Assembly (NCBI RefSeq): GCF_027594505.1
Contig: NZ_CP115149.1
Span: 825,179 to 889,178 of the forward strand
Reading direction: 5' to 3'
From: Tepidiforma flava
Lineage (GTDB): Bacteria; Chloroflexota; Dehalococcoidia; Tepidiformales; Tepidiformaceae
DNA length: 64,000 nucleotides
Shown here: piece after piece, positions 50,281 through 59,635 of the stretch
Layout: each line of letters opens with the position of its first letter
Numbering within the stretch: position 1 is the stretch's first letter
Position numbers and translations under genes: made by a program
Notes under the pieces: model-generated
What the model was told of the DNA's origin: nothing
Databases searched by the model: none
The model's input: the letters and a program-made list of their open reading frames with translations, nothing else

Positions 50281-50370
50281 GGGAGTTGGGAGTTGGGAGC
50301 TGGGAGCTGGGAGCTGGGAGCTGGGAGCTGGGAGCTGGGAGCTGGGAGCTGGGAGCTGGGAGCTGGGAGG
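50281..50370 (+). repeat. Heptamer array GGGAGCT, about 13 units
   Basis: Two GGGAGTT units and about ten GGGAGCT units run without interruption and end in GGGAGGAAC. On the plus strand the pattern G3-N4 repeated more than four times meets the usual criterion for a G-quadruplex. Confidence 0.9.
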
Positions 50371-50378
50371 AACAGTAA

Positions 50379-50550
50379 CCTCAAACCTCAAACCTCAAAC
50401 CTCAAACCTCAAACCTCAAACCTCAAACCTCAAACCTCAAACCTCAAACCTCAAACCTCAAACCTCAAACCTCAAACCTCAACCTCAAACCTCAAACCTC
50501 CAACCTCAAATCTCCAACCTCCAACCTCCAACCTCCAACCTCCAACCTCC
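50379..50550 (+). repeat. Heptamer array CCTCAAA/CCTCCAA, about 24 units
   Basis: About 15 perfect CCTCAAA units are followed by a transition zone and seven CCTCCAA units, ending 60 bases before the secreted-protein gene. Together with the previous array it forms a G-rich then C-rich pair on one strand, but the units are not complementary, so no long hairpin is expected. Confidence 0.9.
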
Positions 50551-50610
50551 AGCCTCCGCCCGGGAGCGGGGAACTTTTGGCCGGCAGGGGACGTCCTCAA
50601 GGACAGGGCG

Positions 50611-52053
50611 ATGGCCCGGGAGGTGGCGCGGATGCTGCACGGTGGCCGCCGGCGAAACCTGGTCCTGGCTGCCGCCTGCGCGGCGCTCATCGCCGGCGCA
50701 GCCGCGGCGGGGACGCGGGCGGAAAGCCCCGCCACCGCGCCGGGGGCAACCGCAGCGGCCTCGCCGACGGCGACGGCGCTGGCGGCGCCGACGCCGACAC
50801 CGTGGACCCCGCCGCCTGCGGCGCCAGCGCGCTCGGCGCCGCCAGCGGGCGACTGGCCCGGTTTCGGGCCGGTGACGGCCGACCCGGTGCGGGTGCGGAC
50901 GGGCGACGGCGACTGCCTGAACGTGCGCTACCTGCCGGGGCTTTCGGGGCAGGGCGCGCCGCGGGAATGCGCGGCCGAGGGGACGCTGCTGTGGCTCTGG
51001 GGCGAACCCGCTGACGCCGATGGCGAAAATTGGCGGTATGCGCTGGGGAGAGGCTGGGTAGCAGTGCGGTACACGGAGCCGGCGCCGGGAGCGCGGCAGG
51101 GCTTCGGCCCCTTCGCTTCGGTGACCGCCGTGGCGGGGGCGCTGGGCGAATGGAGCCAGGTGGCCGCGGCGGACAGCGGCGGGACGGTGTCCCGAAGCCC
51201 GTGGCTGCCGTTCAACGCGGGCTGGAGCGGCGTGCGGCCGTCGCCGCTGTCGCCATCCGGGCGCTTCGTCGCCGCGGGACAGTTCGACCCGGACATGGCG
51301 GGCGGTGTGGTGTTCGATACGGCGACCGGAGCGGCGGCGGAGCTGAACGGCGCGCTGCCGGTGATGTGGGGACCGGGCGACCGCCTCGCGGTGCGCATCC
51401 CGGCGGTGTGCGATGCGTGCCCGGGCGGCTACGGGTGGACTTCGCCGCCGTTCCGGGAGGTTCGGCCGTTCGCGGGGCCGGCATCGTGGAACCTGGCGTG
51501 GCTCCCCGATGGAAGCGGCGTGGTGACGTGGGTCCCGGACGCCGGGCTGCGGGTCGAGACCCTGGAGGGAGGAGAGCGGACGATTCCGCTGGCGGTGCCG
51601 CCGGAGGAGTGGCCGGGCGAGCTGACGGTATCGCCGTCGGGGACGAAGGCGCTGCTCGTGCCGTTCACGGGGCCGGTTCGGGTGGTGGACCTCGAGAGCG
51701 GGTCGGTGCGGGAGTTCGCGCGGCCGGCGCCGGGGTTCGTGAGGGGCCGCTGCGGCGGCTCGCCGGGGCTGACGTCCGCCTGGGCCGACGAGGAGACGGT
51801 CGCGTGGCACGAACTTCTGCAGGGGGACGGTGGGAACGGCATCGTGGTCGCGAACCTGCGCACGGGCGAACGCCGGGTCTACCCCTTCGTGAACGTGCTG
51901 GACCTGCGGCCCGCCGGCGCGGGGCTGCTGACCTTCACGGTGCAGGATTACGCGGGCGAGAAGGGCGAGCTGCCGGCGATGAGCTGGCTGCTGGACCCGC
52001 GGACGGGCGACGCGTGGCCGGCGGCGGGCGGGATGTTCGGGCAGTGGCGCTGA
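50611..52053 (+). CDS. Secreted protein with SH3-like segment and beta-propeller-like repeats
   Basis: A 480-residue exported protein. A signal peptide (about 12-32, [19 protein letters not shown]) is followed by a Thr/Pro/Ala-rich linker (about 40-80), then a small SH3b-like segment with [15 protein letters not shown] and a closing [12 protein letters not shown] (about 100-160), then about 300 residues with WD/TolB-like strands ([58 protein letters not shown]). TolB/YncE-like propellers bind ligands or partners outside the cell. ATG 50611 has a weak AAGGACAG site. The repeat arrays end just upstream. No catalytic residues are evident; function unknown. Confidence 0.68.
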   Translation: MAREVARMLHGGRRRNLVLAAACAALIAGAAAAGTRAESPATAPGATAAASPTATALAAPTPTPWTPPPAAPARSAPPAGDWPGFGPVTADPVRVRTGDGDCLNVRYLPGLSGQGAPRECAAEGTLLWLWGEPADADGENWRYALGRGWVAVRYTEPAPGARQGFGPFASVTAVAGALGEWSQVAAADSGGTVSRSPWLPFNAGWSGVRPSPLSPSGRFVAAGQFDPDMAGGVVFDTATGAAAELNGALPVMWGPGDRLAVRIPAVCDACPGGYGWTSPPFREVRPFAGPASWNLAWLPDGSGVVTWVPDAGLRVETLEGGERTIPLAVPPEEWPGELTVSPSGTKALLVPFTGPVRVVDLESGSVREFARPAPGFVRGRCGGSPGLTSAWADEETVAWHELLQGDGGNGIVVANLRTGERRVYPFVNVLDLRPAGAGLLTFTVQDYAGEKGELPAMSWLLDPRTGDAWPAAGGMFGQWR

Positions 52054-52245
52054 CCGCCCGGGGCTGATCGGGGCGGGGCGGCGCGGGCGTACGTGTGGGT
52101 GCGGGGCTGCGCCGCCGGCCGCGCTGCGGCGTTCCTCCAGGGCGGCGCGCCCCGGCACCTGGCCGGCGCATCTTGACCGTTGCGCGGGGCGGCACCGAGA
52201 ATCCGCCATCCGGCGGGCGCCCCCGGCCGGAAACGGAGGACCAAG

Positions 52246-52635
52246 GTGGCTGGCATCCTGAAAGAGTTCCGGGATTTCGTCCTGCGGGGGAACGTGCTCG
52301 ACCTCGCGATTGCGGTGGTCATCGGCGCGGCGTTCACGACCGTGGTGAATTCGATGGTCGCGAACATCCTGACGCCGTTCATCGCGGCGATCGTGGGTCA
52401 GCCGAGCTTCGCGAGCATCAACTTCGACGTCGGCGACGCGACGATCGAGATCGGGCTGTTCCTCGAAGCGGTGGTGAACTTCGTCATCGTGGCGGCGGTG
52501 ATTTTCTTCTTCATCATCAAGCCGGTGAACCTGCTGATGGAGCGGCGGAAGCGGGGCGAGGCGCCGGCCGACCTGCCGACGCCGGAGGAGATTCAGCTCC
52601 TGCGGGAGATTCGCGACCTGCTGAAAACGCGGTAG
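52246..52635 (+). CDS. mscL: Large-conductance mechanosensitive channel
   Basis: A 129-residue MscL, the standard size. The N-terminal EFRDFVLRGNVLDLAIAVVIG helix, the pore-lining first transmembrane helix, FTTVVNSMVANILTPFI, the periplasmic loop, the second helix (NFVIVAAVIFFFIIKPVNLL) and the charged C-terminal bundle (EEIQLLREIRDLLK) are present. Homopentamers open under membrane tension to release solutes during hypo-osmotic shock. GTG 52246 is selected for the CGGAGGA ten bases upstream. It stands alone between the secreted protein and the alcohol dehydrogenase, which has its own TAGACT. Confidence 0.93.
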   Translation: MAGILKEFRDFVLRGNVLDLAIAVVIGAAFTTVVNSMVANILTPFIAAIVGQPSFASINFDVGDATIEIGLFLEAVVNFVIVAAVIFFFIIKPVNLLMERRKRGEAPADLPTPEEIQLLREIRDLLKTR

Positions 52636-52666
52636 CGGGGCTCGCCACGCGGCCGGCCCGATGGGG

Positions 52667-52672
52667 TAGACT
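52667..52672 (+). promoter_or_regulatory. -10 element TAGACT for the alcohol dehydrogenase
   Basis: TAGACT lies 42 bases before ATG 52715; the leader contains GGAGAAGGAGG, so this transcript is not leaderless. Confidence 0.4.
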
Positions 52673-52714
52673 CCGCGCGCCGATTCGGCAGCAGGAGAAG
52701 GAGGACGCTACCCC

Positions 52715-53797
52715 ATGAAAGCTGCGGTGTTCCATGGCCCGCATCAGCCGCTGACCATCGAGGACGTGGAGATTGACCGGCCGCGGGGCCGGGAGGTCAT
52801 CGTGCGGACGGTCGCCTCGGGCGTGTGCCACAGCGACCTGCACTTCGTGGATGGGCTGTACCCGCTGCAGGCGCCGGCGATTCTCGGCCACGAGGCGGCG
52901 GGGATCGTGGAAGAGGTGGGCGACCAGGTGACCTACGTGAAGCCGGGCGACCACGTGATTTGCTGCCTGAGCGTGTTCTGCGGGCACTGTGAGATGTGCG
53001 TGAGCGGCCGGCCGAACCTGTGCCGGGCGCCGAGCCGGCAGCGAAGCGCGGACATGCCGCCGAAGCTAACGTGGAACGGCACGCCGGTGGTGCAGTTCGC
53101 GAACCTGGGTTCGTACGCGGAGAAGATGCTGCTCCACGAGAACGCGATCGTGAAGATCCGGGAGGACATGCCGCTGGCGGCGGCGGCGCTCATCGGCTGC
53201 GGGGTGACGACGGGCGTGGGCGCGGTGCTGAACACGGCGAAGATGGAGCCGGGCGCCTCGGTGGCGGTCTTCGGCTGCGGCGGCGTCGGCCTGGCGGCAA
53301 TCCAGGGGGCGCGGATCGGCGGCGCGCGGATGATCATCGCGGTGGATACGGTGGAGTCGAAGCTGGCGAAGGCGAAGGAGCTGGGCGCGACGCACGTGGT
53401 GGATGCCTCGAGCCGCGACCCGGTGGAGGCGATTCGGGAGATCTCGGGCGGGGGCGTCGAGTACTCGTTCGAGGCGATCGGGCTGAAGCGGGCGGCGGAG
53501 CAGGCGTTCGAATGCCTCGCCATCGGCGGGACGGCGACGATCATCGGGATGATCCCGGTGGGCCAGAAGGTGGAGCTGGACGGCCCGAGCTTCCTGCAGG
53601 AGAAGCGGATCCAGGGCTCGTCGATGGGTTCGAACCGGTTCCTGAAGGACATGCCGCGGTACGTGGATTTCTACATGCAGGGCCGGCTGAAGCTGGACGA
53701 GATGATCACGCGGACGGGCCGGCTGGAGGACGTGAACGAGGCGTTCCGGGCGATGAAGGCGGGCGAGGTGGCCCGGACGGTGCTGCTGTTCGACTGA
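52715..53797 (+). CDS. Zinc-dependent alcohol dehydrogenase
   Basis: A 360-residue medium-chain dehydrogenase. Catalytic zinc ligands are Cys37 (ASGVCHSDLHF), the GHEAAG histidine (His59-Glu60) and a later Cys in LIGCGVTTG (about 166); the structural zinc site is CGHCEMCVSGRPNLC (about 89-103). The NAD-binding motif GCGGVGLAAIQGA (about 188-200) and Asp in IIAVDTVESK are present. It belongs to the class III/NDMA-dependent-like branch and oxidises primary alcohols or reduces aldehydes. GGAGG precedes the ATG. A 14-base-stem terminator follows, shared with the convergent groEL. Confidence 0.88.
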   Translation: MKAAVFHGPHQPLTIEDVEIDRPRGREVIVRTVASGVCHSDLHFVDGLYPLQAPAILGHEAAGIVEEVGDQVTYVKPGDHVICCLSVFCGHCEMCVSGRPNLCRAPSRQRSADMPPKLTWNGTPVVQFANLGSYAEKMLLHENAIVKIREDMPLAAAALIGCGVTTGVGAVLNTAKMEPGASVAVFGCGGVGLAAIQGARIGGARMIIAVDTVESKLAKAKELGATHVVDASSRDPVEAIREISGGGVEYSFEAIGLKRAAEQAFECLAIGGTATIIGMIPVGQKVELDGPSFLQEKRIQGSSMGSNRFLKDMPRYVDFYMQGRLKLDEMITRTGRLEDVNEAFRAMKAGEVARTVLLFD

Positions 53798-53821
53798 GCC
53801 GCGGCCCCGGGCGAAACGAAG

Positions 53822-53854
53822 CGCCGGCCCCGGTCGCGATGACCGGGGCCGGCG
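53822..53854. terminator. Bidirectional hairpin terminator between adh and groEL
   Basis: A perfect 14-base stem (CGCCGGCCCCGGTC with its reverse complement) and a five-base loop lie 25 bases after the dehydrogenase stop and 24 bases before the groEL stop. It is the strongest hairpin in the window; no U tract follows on either strand. Confidence 0.65.
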
Positions 53855-53877
53855 TGTGATGAGGGCGGGATGCGGGG

Positions 53878-55533
<1,656 letters not shown>

Positions 55534-55583
55534 TCAGCGGCGGGCGAAGGCCCGGGCTGCGCGCCCCCCGAGAGTGGCGGCCG

Positions 55584-55910
55584 TTAGTATTCGACCTTGC
55601 AGAGGATGTCCTTCTCGTTGAGGACGATGTAATCCTGGCCGTCGATCTTGACGTCGGTGCCGGTGTACTTGGCGTAGAGGATGCGGTCGCCGACGGCGAT
55701 GTCCATGGGGACGCGCTTGCCGTTTTCATCGAGGCGGCCGGGGCCGACGGCAACGACTTCGCCCTGCTGCGGCTTCTCCTTGGCGGTATCGGGGATCACG
55801 AGGCCGCTGGCGGTGATTTCTTCCTGCTTGAGGGGGACGATGACGACGCGGTCAGCGAGGGGGATGAGCTTGGACTTGGTGTCCGTCTTGGTCGCGGTCT
55901 TGGCAGCCAT
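55584..55910 (-). CDS. groES: Co-chaperonin GroES (10 kDa subunit)
   Basis: A 108-residue GroES, about ten residues longer than usual because of an N-terminal Lys/Thr-rich extension (MAAKTATKTDTKSK). The core begins at IPLADRVVIVPLKQEE; the mobile loop (EITASGLVIPDTAKEKPQQG, about 31-50) that docks to GroEL and the GDRILYAKYTGTDVKIDG roof are present. The ATG at 55910 is chosen because GGAGGA lies 12-13 bases upstream; an upstream ATG at 55964 would lie inside the CIRCE-adjacent leader and is rejected. Confidence 0.95.
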   Translation of the reverse strand: MAAKTATKTDTKSKLIPLADRVVIVPLKQEEITASGLVIPDTAKEKPQQGEVVAVGPGRLDENGKRVPMDIAVGDRILYAKYTGTDVKIDGQDYIVLNEKDILCKVEY

Positions 55911-55962
55911 GGGGTATGCGTTTCCTCCTATGGGTTGCTGCTGGTGTGAGGGTAGCGTGCGC

Positions 55963-55992
55963 ATATTAGCACTCGCAACGGGAGAGTGCTAG
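55963..55992 (-). promoter_or_regulatory. CIRCE element with overlapping -10 of groESL
   Basis: TTAGCACTC, nine bases and GAGTGCTAG (55966-55992) match the CIRCE consensus with one mismatch at the last base. On the minus strand the predicted -10 TAATAT (55963-55968) overlaps one arm, so HrcA bound here would block transcription of groES-groEL until heat stress. No hrcA gene is in the window. Confidence 0.9.
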
Positions 55993-56067
55993 AGGGGTGC
56001 GGTCGACGGGCCGCCCGGGAGCGGCGGCCCCGGTGGGGCTTTGCGGCTGGCCGGGTCAGGTCGGATA

Positions 56068-56096
56068 TTGCAAACCGCGAGTACCTTTGATACGGT
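56068..56096 (+). promoter_or_regulatory. Promoter TTGCAA-N17-TACGGT
   Basis: A -35 TTGCAA (56068-56073) and -10 TACGGT (56091-56096) with 17-base spacing predict a transcription start near 56103 and a leader of about 58 bases before ATG 56161. The region between CIRCE and this promoter shows nothing else. Confidence 0.5.
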
Positions 56097-56160
56097 TCGA
56101 GCAGCCTGGAGCGGAAGCCATGCAGCGGAAGCTCCAGAGCCCTTCAAAGGACCTGGGGCG

Positions 56161-56802
56161 ATGCGAGTCTCAAGAACTGTTCTGCTACGGAGCATCCTGG
56201 CGGCGGGCGGGGGCCTGGCGGCCCTGAGCGGGATTGCGGCGGTGCTCGGCATTGGTGGCCCCGGCACAGGCTCGGCTGCCTGCCCACCTGCGCCAGCGGG
56301 GGTCACGGTGGCAGCCTCGGGCGCGGTGGAATCGCTCGGTCTCCTGCCGGAGCTGGCCGACGCGGCGGCTGCCGAACGCCCCGGGGCCATCGATGCGGCG
56401 GGCCTGCCGCTGCGGCTGGAGGGCCTGGAGCCGGTGCCGGGATTTTCGGTGCGGTCGGTGGAGGTGCGAACGGCGGCCGGGGCGACGCACGTGCGTGCAT
56501 TCCTCGAGGACCCGGTCCAGCGCCGGGGGCTGCGCATTGCCGCATGGACCCAGTGCGGCGGGGTGACGCTGGTCCGGCCGGCATCGAGCCCGGTGGTACG
56601 GGAGCTCGACCTCGATATCCACGGCTGGGCGTTCCGGGCATTCGTGCCATCGGAGCGCGTGGCGGGCGGGTTCGGCCCGCGGGAGGCGTGGGCCGCGTCC
56701 GGGCAATGGGTCGTGGCGGCGGAGGGGACGGGGTTCACGTCGGATGGCGCGTTCATCGCTGCACTGGAGGCGGTGGTCCGCGGCACGGGGAGGGAGGGCT
56801 GA
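56161..56802 (+). CDS. Exported hypothetical protein
   Basis: A 213-residue protein with a typical signal peptide: basic start (MRVSRTVLLRS), hydrophobic core to about residue 34 and a probable cleavage after a small residue near 36-40 (TGSAACPPAP). The mature part has no recognised domain but contains two Cys (in SAACPP and TQCGG) that could pair, and a regular pattern of short strands. The start ATG 56161 is the first Met that gives a signal peptide; longer in-frame forms would read through the leader. The next gene starts two bases after its stop, so they are co-transcribed. Function unknown. Confidence 0.6.
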   Translation: MRVSRTVLLRSILAAGGGLAALSGIAAVLGIGGPGTGSAACPPAPAGVTVAASGAVESLGLLPELADAAAAERPGAIDAAGLPLRLEGLEPVPGFSVRSVEVRTAAGATHVRAFLEDPVQRRGLRIAAWTQCGGVTLVRPASSPVVRELDLDIHGWAFRAFVPSERVAGGFGPREAWAASGQWVVAAEGTGFTSDGAFIAALEAVVRGTGREG

Positions 56803-56803
56803 T

Positions 56804-57409
56804 ATGGTTCCCGTAAGGAAACACCTGGCGCGGCGTGCTGGTTGGTTCGTCCAGTCCGGTTGTGCCAGATTTTCGACCGCGATTGCGGCCGTCGTGCTCG
56901 CCGCGCTGACCGCATCCACCGTCGCGGCCCATTACGGGTATGTACGGGCTCCGCTGGCAGCCAGCGCGACCGTCACCTCCGAGTGGAGTCACGGGAGCAG
57001 CTACGGCGAGCGGGCGCTCGACCTTTCCGCGAGCGGGGTGAGCGTCTATTCGAACCTGCAAAACCCAAGCTCTTCAGACTACCTCTATTACGAGGTGTAC
57101 AACTACCAGGGAACCAGCTCATGTCCGGGCAGCAAATTTCACCTGTATCGGCATACAGGAAACACGTACTACTACTACGGAACGGTGAATTACGTTCATC
57201 TCGGCGACCATTCCTTTCTCTGGGGACGGTCGGCCGACATTGCTCCCGGGCAGTCTGAAACGTGGTTGTACGTTGGTTACACCGTGGCGAGCTGCGGAAG
57301 TCCCGCGCATCTGCACTTCGGCCACCTCGCGAATGACGGGATCATCGAGTACATCAATCCGCCTCAAGGTTCTACGGTCTCGCCTTCGCAGCTGATCCTG
57401 TACTATTAG
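56804..57409 (+). CDS. Exported M23-like (LytM-fold) peptidase-like protein
   Basis: A 201-residue protein with a signal peptide (about 22-41). The mature part resembles M23 peptidases in outline: SHGSSYGERALDLSASG near 60-76 in place of the H-x-G-x-D-x-x motif, and a late SCGSPAHLHFGHL (about 166-178) like the H-L-H-F motif. The first zinc histidine is not in its usual position, so catalysis is doubtful. Codon use is clearly more AT-rich than neighbours, with tracts such as TACTACTACTAC, and Tyr content is high, which suggests recent transfer. GGGAGGG lies before the ATG; it is coupled to the previous exported protein. Confidence 0.6.
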   Translation: MVPVRKHLARRAGWFVQSGCARFSTAIAAVVLAALTASTVAAHYGYVRAPLAASATVTSEWSHGSSYGERALDLSASGVSVYSNLQNPSSSDYLYYEVYNYQGTSSCPGSKFHLYRHTGNTYYYYGTVNYVHLGDHSFLWGRSADIAPGQSETWLYVGYTVASCGSPAHLHFGHLANDGIIEYINPPQGSTVSPSQLILYY

Positions 57410-57490
57410 CGCTGGTCAGTACTGATGATTCCACGACTGGGCGGATTCAACGACGGGAGCACGCCAGGAATTTACGGAGGAACGGAGCGG

Positions 57491-58156
57491 ATGATGCGAA
57501 TTCATCGGTGGATGCGGCGCGTGCCGCTGGTGCTGCTGGCGGCACTTGTCGCTGCCGGGGCCGCGGGCTGCTCGGACGATGACGAGGACGCAGCAAAGCC
57601 GGCAGCAACGCCAGCGGCGACGCCAACCGCAGGGGCGAGAGCGACAGCGACAGCGACGGCCGGGCCCGGGGGAAGCGCGACGGTGGAACCCTCGCTGCAG
57701 CCCGTGATCGACGCCCTCGTCTCCCGGGATTGGGCGCGGATTGCGCCGCTGCTGGCCCGGCGGGATGAGCCGTGCATCACCGAGGTGCGGATCGATACGG
57801 AGGCGCCGCCGTGCCCGGCGGGTGCGGCAGCGGGGACGCAAGTGCCGGTATTCCCCGCCGCGAGCTGCCACAACTTCGTGTACGAGCACGAGCTCGAAGG
57901 GCTGTTCGTGCGGCGCCCGGAAGGGTACCCGGCGCCGCAGGTGTACGGAATCTTCCGGCCGGGTGAGAAGCACCCGCGGGTCGAGCGGCTCCCGGTTGGG
58001 ACACTCGGTGTCGTGTTCTCGGATGGTTCGCTCGCGTTCATGGTGATGGTGCGGGACGGGAAAGTGGTGAGCGCCGACTTCGGTTGCGGGGCGTCGGCGA
58101 GCGACATGGCGGCGCTGGTGCCGGTCGACGCGTGGCTGATGGCGCCCCCCCGTTGA
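57491..58156 (+). CDS. Lipoprotein, hypothetical
   Basis: A 221-residue putative lipoprotein: MMRIHRWMRRVPLVLLAALVAAGAAGC ends with a lipobox (A-A-G-C at about 24-27), so the protein should be lipid-anchored on the outer face of the membrane. An acidic then Ala/Thr-rich linker (about 28-60) leads to a roughly 160-residue domain with Cys residues (EPCITEV, APPCPAG, SCHNF and FGCGAS) that may form disulfides. No family is recognised. GGAGGAACGGAG precedes the start; the second ATG (57494) is equally possible. It is separated by about 80 bases from the exported peptidase-like gene. Confidence 0.65.
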   Translation: MMRIHRWMRRVPLVLLAALVAAGAAGCSDDDEDAAKPAATPAATPTAGARATATATAGPGGSATVEPSLQPVIDALVSRDWARIAPLLARRDEPCITEVRIDTEAPPCPAGAAAGTQVPVFPAASCHNFVYEHELEGLFVRRPEGYPAPQVYGIFRPGEKHPRVERLPVGTLGVVFSDGSLAFMVMVRDGKVVSADFGCGASASDMAALVPVDAWLMAPPR

Positions 58157-58251
58157 CGCGGACGGTTTCGCGAGCGCGCGCGTTCGCGCAGAATCGGCGT
58201 GGCCGGCCGGTCCCGGCGGGCCGATTCTGCCTGTGAAAGGAAGCCCCTGCG

Positions 58252-59046
58252 ATGCCTGATTGCCTGGTCGAACGGGACGGTCCCGTGATGGTGCTTACGT
58301 TCAACCGCCCAGAGCGGATGAACTCGATGGGCGGGACGCTGCTCGCCGAGTTCGTCGCTGCGCTGGAAGAGGGGCGGCGGGATGACCGGGTGAAAGCGTT
58401 CGTGGTGACGGGTGCGGGGCGGGCGTGGTGCGCGGGGGCCGACCTGCAGGCGATCGGCGCGGCGGGCGCGGACGAGCACGGGCGCCGGTTCGCGGCGGTC
58501 GACGACATCGGCGATGTGGGGCGGGTGGTGCTCGCGCTCCACCACTGCGACAAGCCGCTGATTGCGGCGGTGAACGGGGTGGCGGTGGGCGGGGGCTTCG
58601 GCCTCTGCTCGGCGTTCGACATCCGCATCGCGAGCGAGGACGCGCGCTTTTCGACGATTTTCATCAAACGGGCGCTGGCGCCGGATTGCGGGCTTTCGTA
58701 CTTCCTGCCGCGGCTCATCGGGCCGGAGAAAGCGGCGGACCTCTTCTTCTCGGGACGGATGGTGGACGCGCGGGAGGCGCTGCTGCTGGGGATCGTCTCG
58801 AAGGTCGTGCCGGCGGACCAGCTGATGGAGACCGCGCTGGCGACGGCGCGGGAGTACGGGGCGCTGCCGCCCTCGGCGATGACGTACACGCGGCGGGCGG
58901 TCCGCCGGTCGCTGGATGGGACGTCGCTGGCGGACCAGCTGGCGTTCGAATGGGCGCAGCAGAAGGCGTGCCTCGCGAGCCCGGAGTTCCGCGAGGGGGT
59001 GCAGGCGTTCCTCGAGAAGCGGGAGCCGGATTACTCGAAGTTCTAG
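58252..59046 (+). CDS. Enoyl-CoA hydratase
   Basis: A 264-residue crotonase of normal length, unlike the longer one at 840. Oxyanion segments are WCAGADLQ (about 62-69) and AVNGVAVGGGFGLCSAFDIRIA (about 104-125, in pieces), followed by FSTIFIKRALAPDCGLSYFLPRLIG, a pattern of PaaG-type 1,2-epoxyphenylacetyl-CoA isomerase or PaaF-like hydratases, in which Asp replaces the second catalytic Glu (here Asp in LAPDCG). AAGGAAG lies before the ATG. The composite repeat begins right after its stop. Confidence 0.88.
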   Translation: MPDCLVERDGPVMVLTFNRPERMNSMGGTLLAEFVAALEEGRRDDRVKAFVVTGAGRAWCAGADLQAIGAAGADEHGRRFAAVDDIGDVGRVVLALHHCDKPLIAAVNGVAVGGGFGLCSAFDIRIASEDARFSTIFIKRALAPDCGLSYFLPRLIGPEKAADLFFSGRMVDAREALLLGIVSKVVPADQLMETALATAREYGALPPSAMTYTRRAVRRSLDGTSLADQLAFEWAQQKACLASPEFREGVQAFLEKREPDYSKF

Positions 59047-59050
59047 GGAG

Positions 59051-59530
59051 CGCGGTGGCGCGGCTGGCGCCGCGGAGGATGGCTGGCCGGCTTCGCCGGC
59101 GGCGCCGCGGGATGCCGGCGCTCCGCGCCGGCGGTGGAGGCGGGAGTGGGGAGTTGGGAGTTGGAAGATGGGAGCTGGGAGCCGGGAGCCGGGAGCCGGG
59201 AGCCGGGAGCCGGGAGCCGGGAGGGAGGATAACCTCCAACCTCCAACCTCCAACCTCCAACCTCCAACCTCCAACCTCCAACCTCCAACCTCCAACCGTA
59301 GCCGCGGGGCTCCGTCCCCGCGGGGCGCCATGCGCCCAACGGATGTTCCCGAGAGGCGGGAACCGGGAGGCGGGAGGCGGGAACCGGGAGGCGGCGGGAA
59401 CCGGTGGGTGCGAGCGTGCGGGTGGGCCTCGCCGGCCCTCCGCGGGGACGGAGCCCGGCGGCGATGGAGTTGGGAGTTGGGAGTTGGGAGTTGGGAGGGA
59501 GTGAACGGCGCGTCCCGGACCCGTCAACCT
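59051..59530. repeat. Composite repeat, copy II
   Basis: In order: GC hairpins after the hydratase stop (59051-59140); a mixed array of GGGAGTT, GGGAGCT and six GGGAGCC units (59145-59222); about nine CCTCCAA units (59231-59297); the cassette with GCTCCGTCCCCGCGGGGCGC and GCGCCCAACGGATGTTCCCG (59300-59350); GCGGGAA-type heptamers; the inverted end with CCTCCGCGGGGACGGAGCC (59434-59455); and five more GGGAGTT units. I see no gene in this stretch. Confidence 0.85.
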
Positions 59531-59582
59531 CCGGCCTTGAGGCATCGACCGCGGGACGGAGGCGCGGGCGTGGAGACGCGAA

Positions 59583-59618
59583 CGGGCCTGCGGGGGCGGC
59601 GGCACGCCCGCAGGCCCG
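59583..59618 (-). terminator. Hairpin terminator of dps
   Basis: A perfect 12-base stem (CGGGCCTGCGGG with its reverse complement) and a 12-base loop lie 18 bases beyond the dps stop. No U tract follows. Confidence 0.6.
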
Positions 59619-59635
59619 GGGGAACGGGGGAAACG

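Noticed and set aside
50281..50550. A CRISPR array
   Set aside because: The repeats are seven-base units with no unique spacers, and no cas genes are present; a 24-40 base repeat with similar-length spacers is required.
49790..50575. Long open frames through the repeat block encoding Ser/Gln/Leu/Pro- or Trp/Glu/Leu-rich repeat proteins
   Set aside because: Seven-base periodicity keeps all six frames open and gives the same peptides in every copy of the repeat; no start with a ribosome site or family motif exists.
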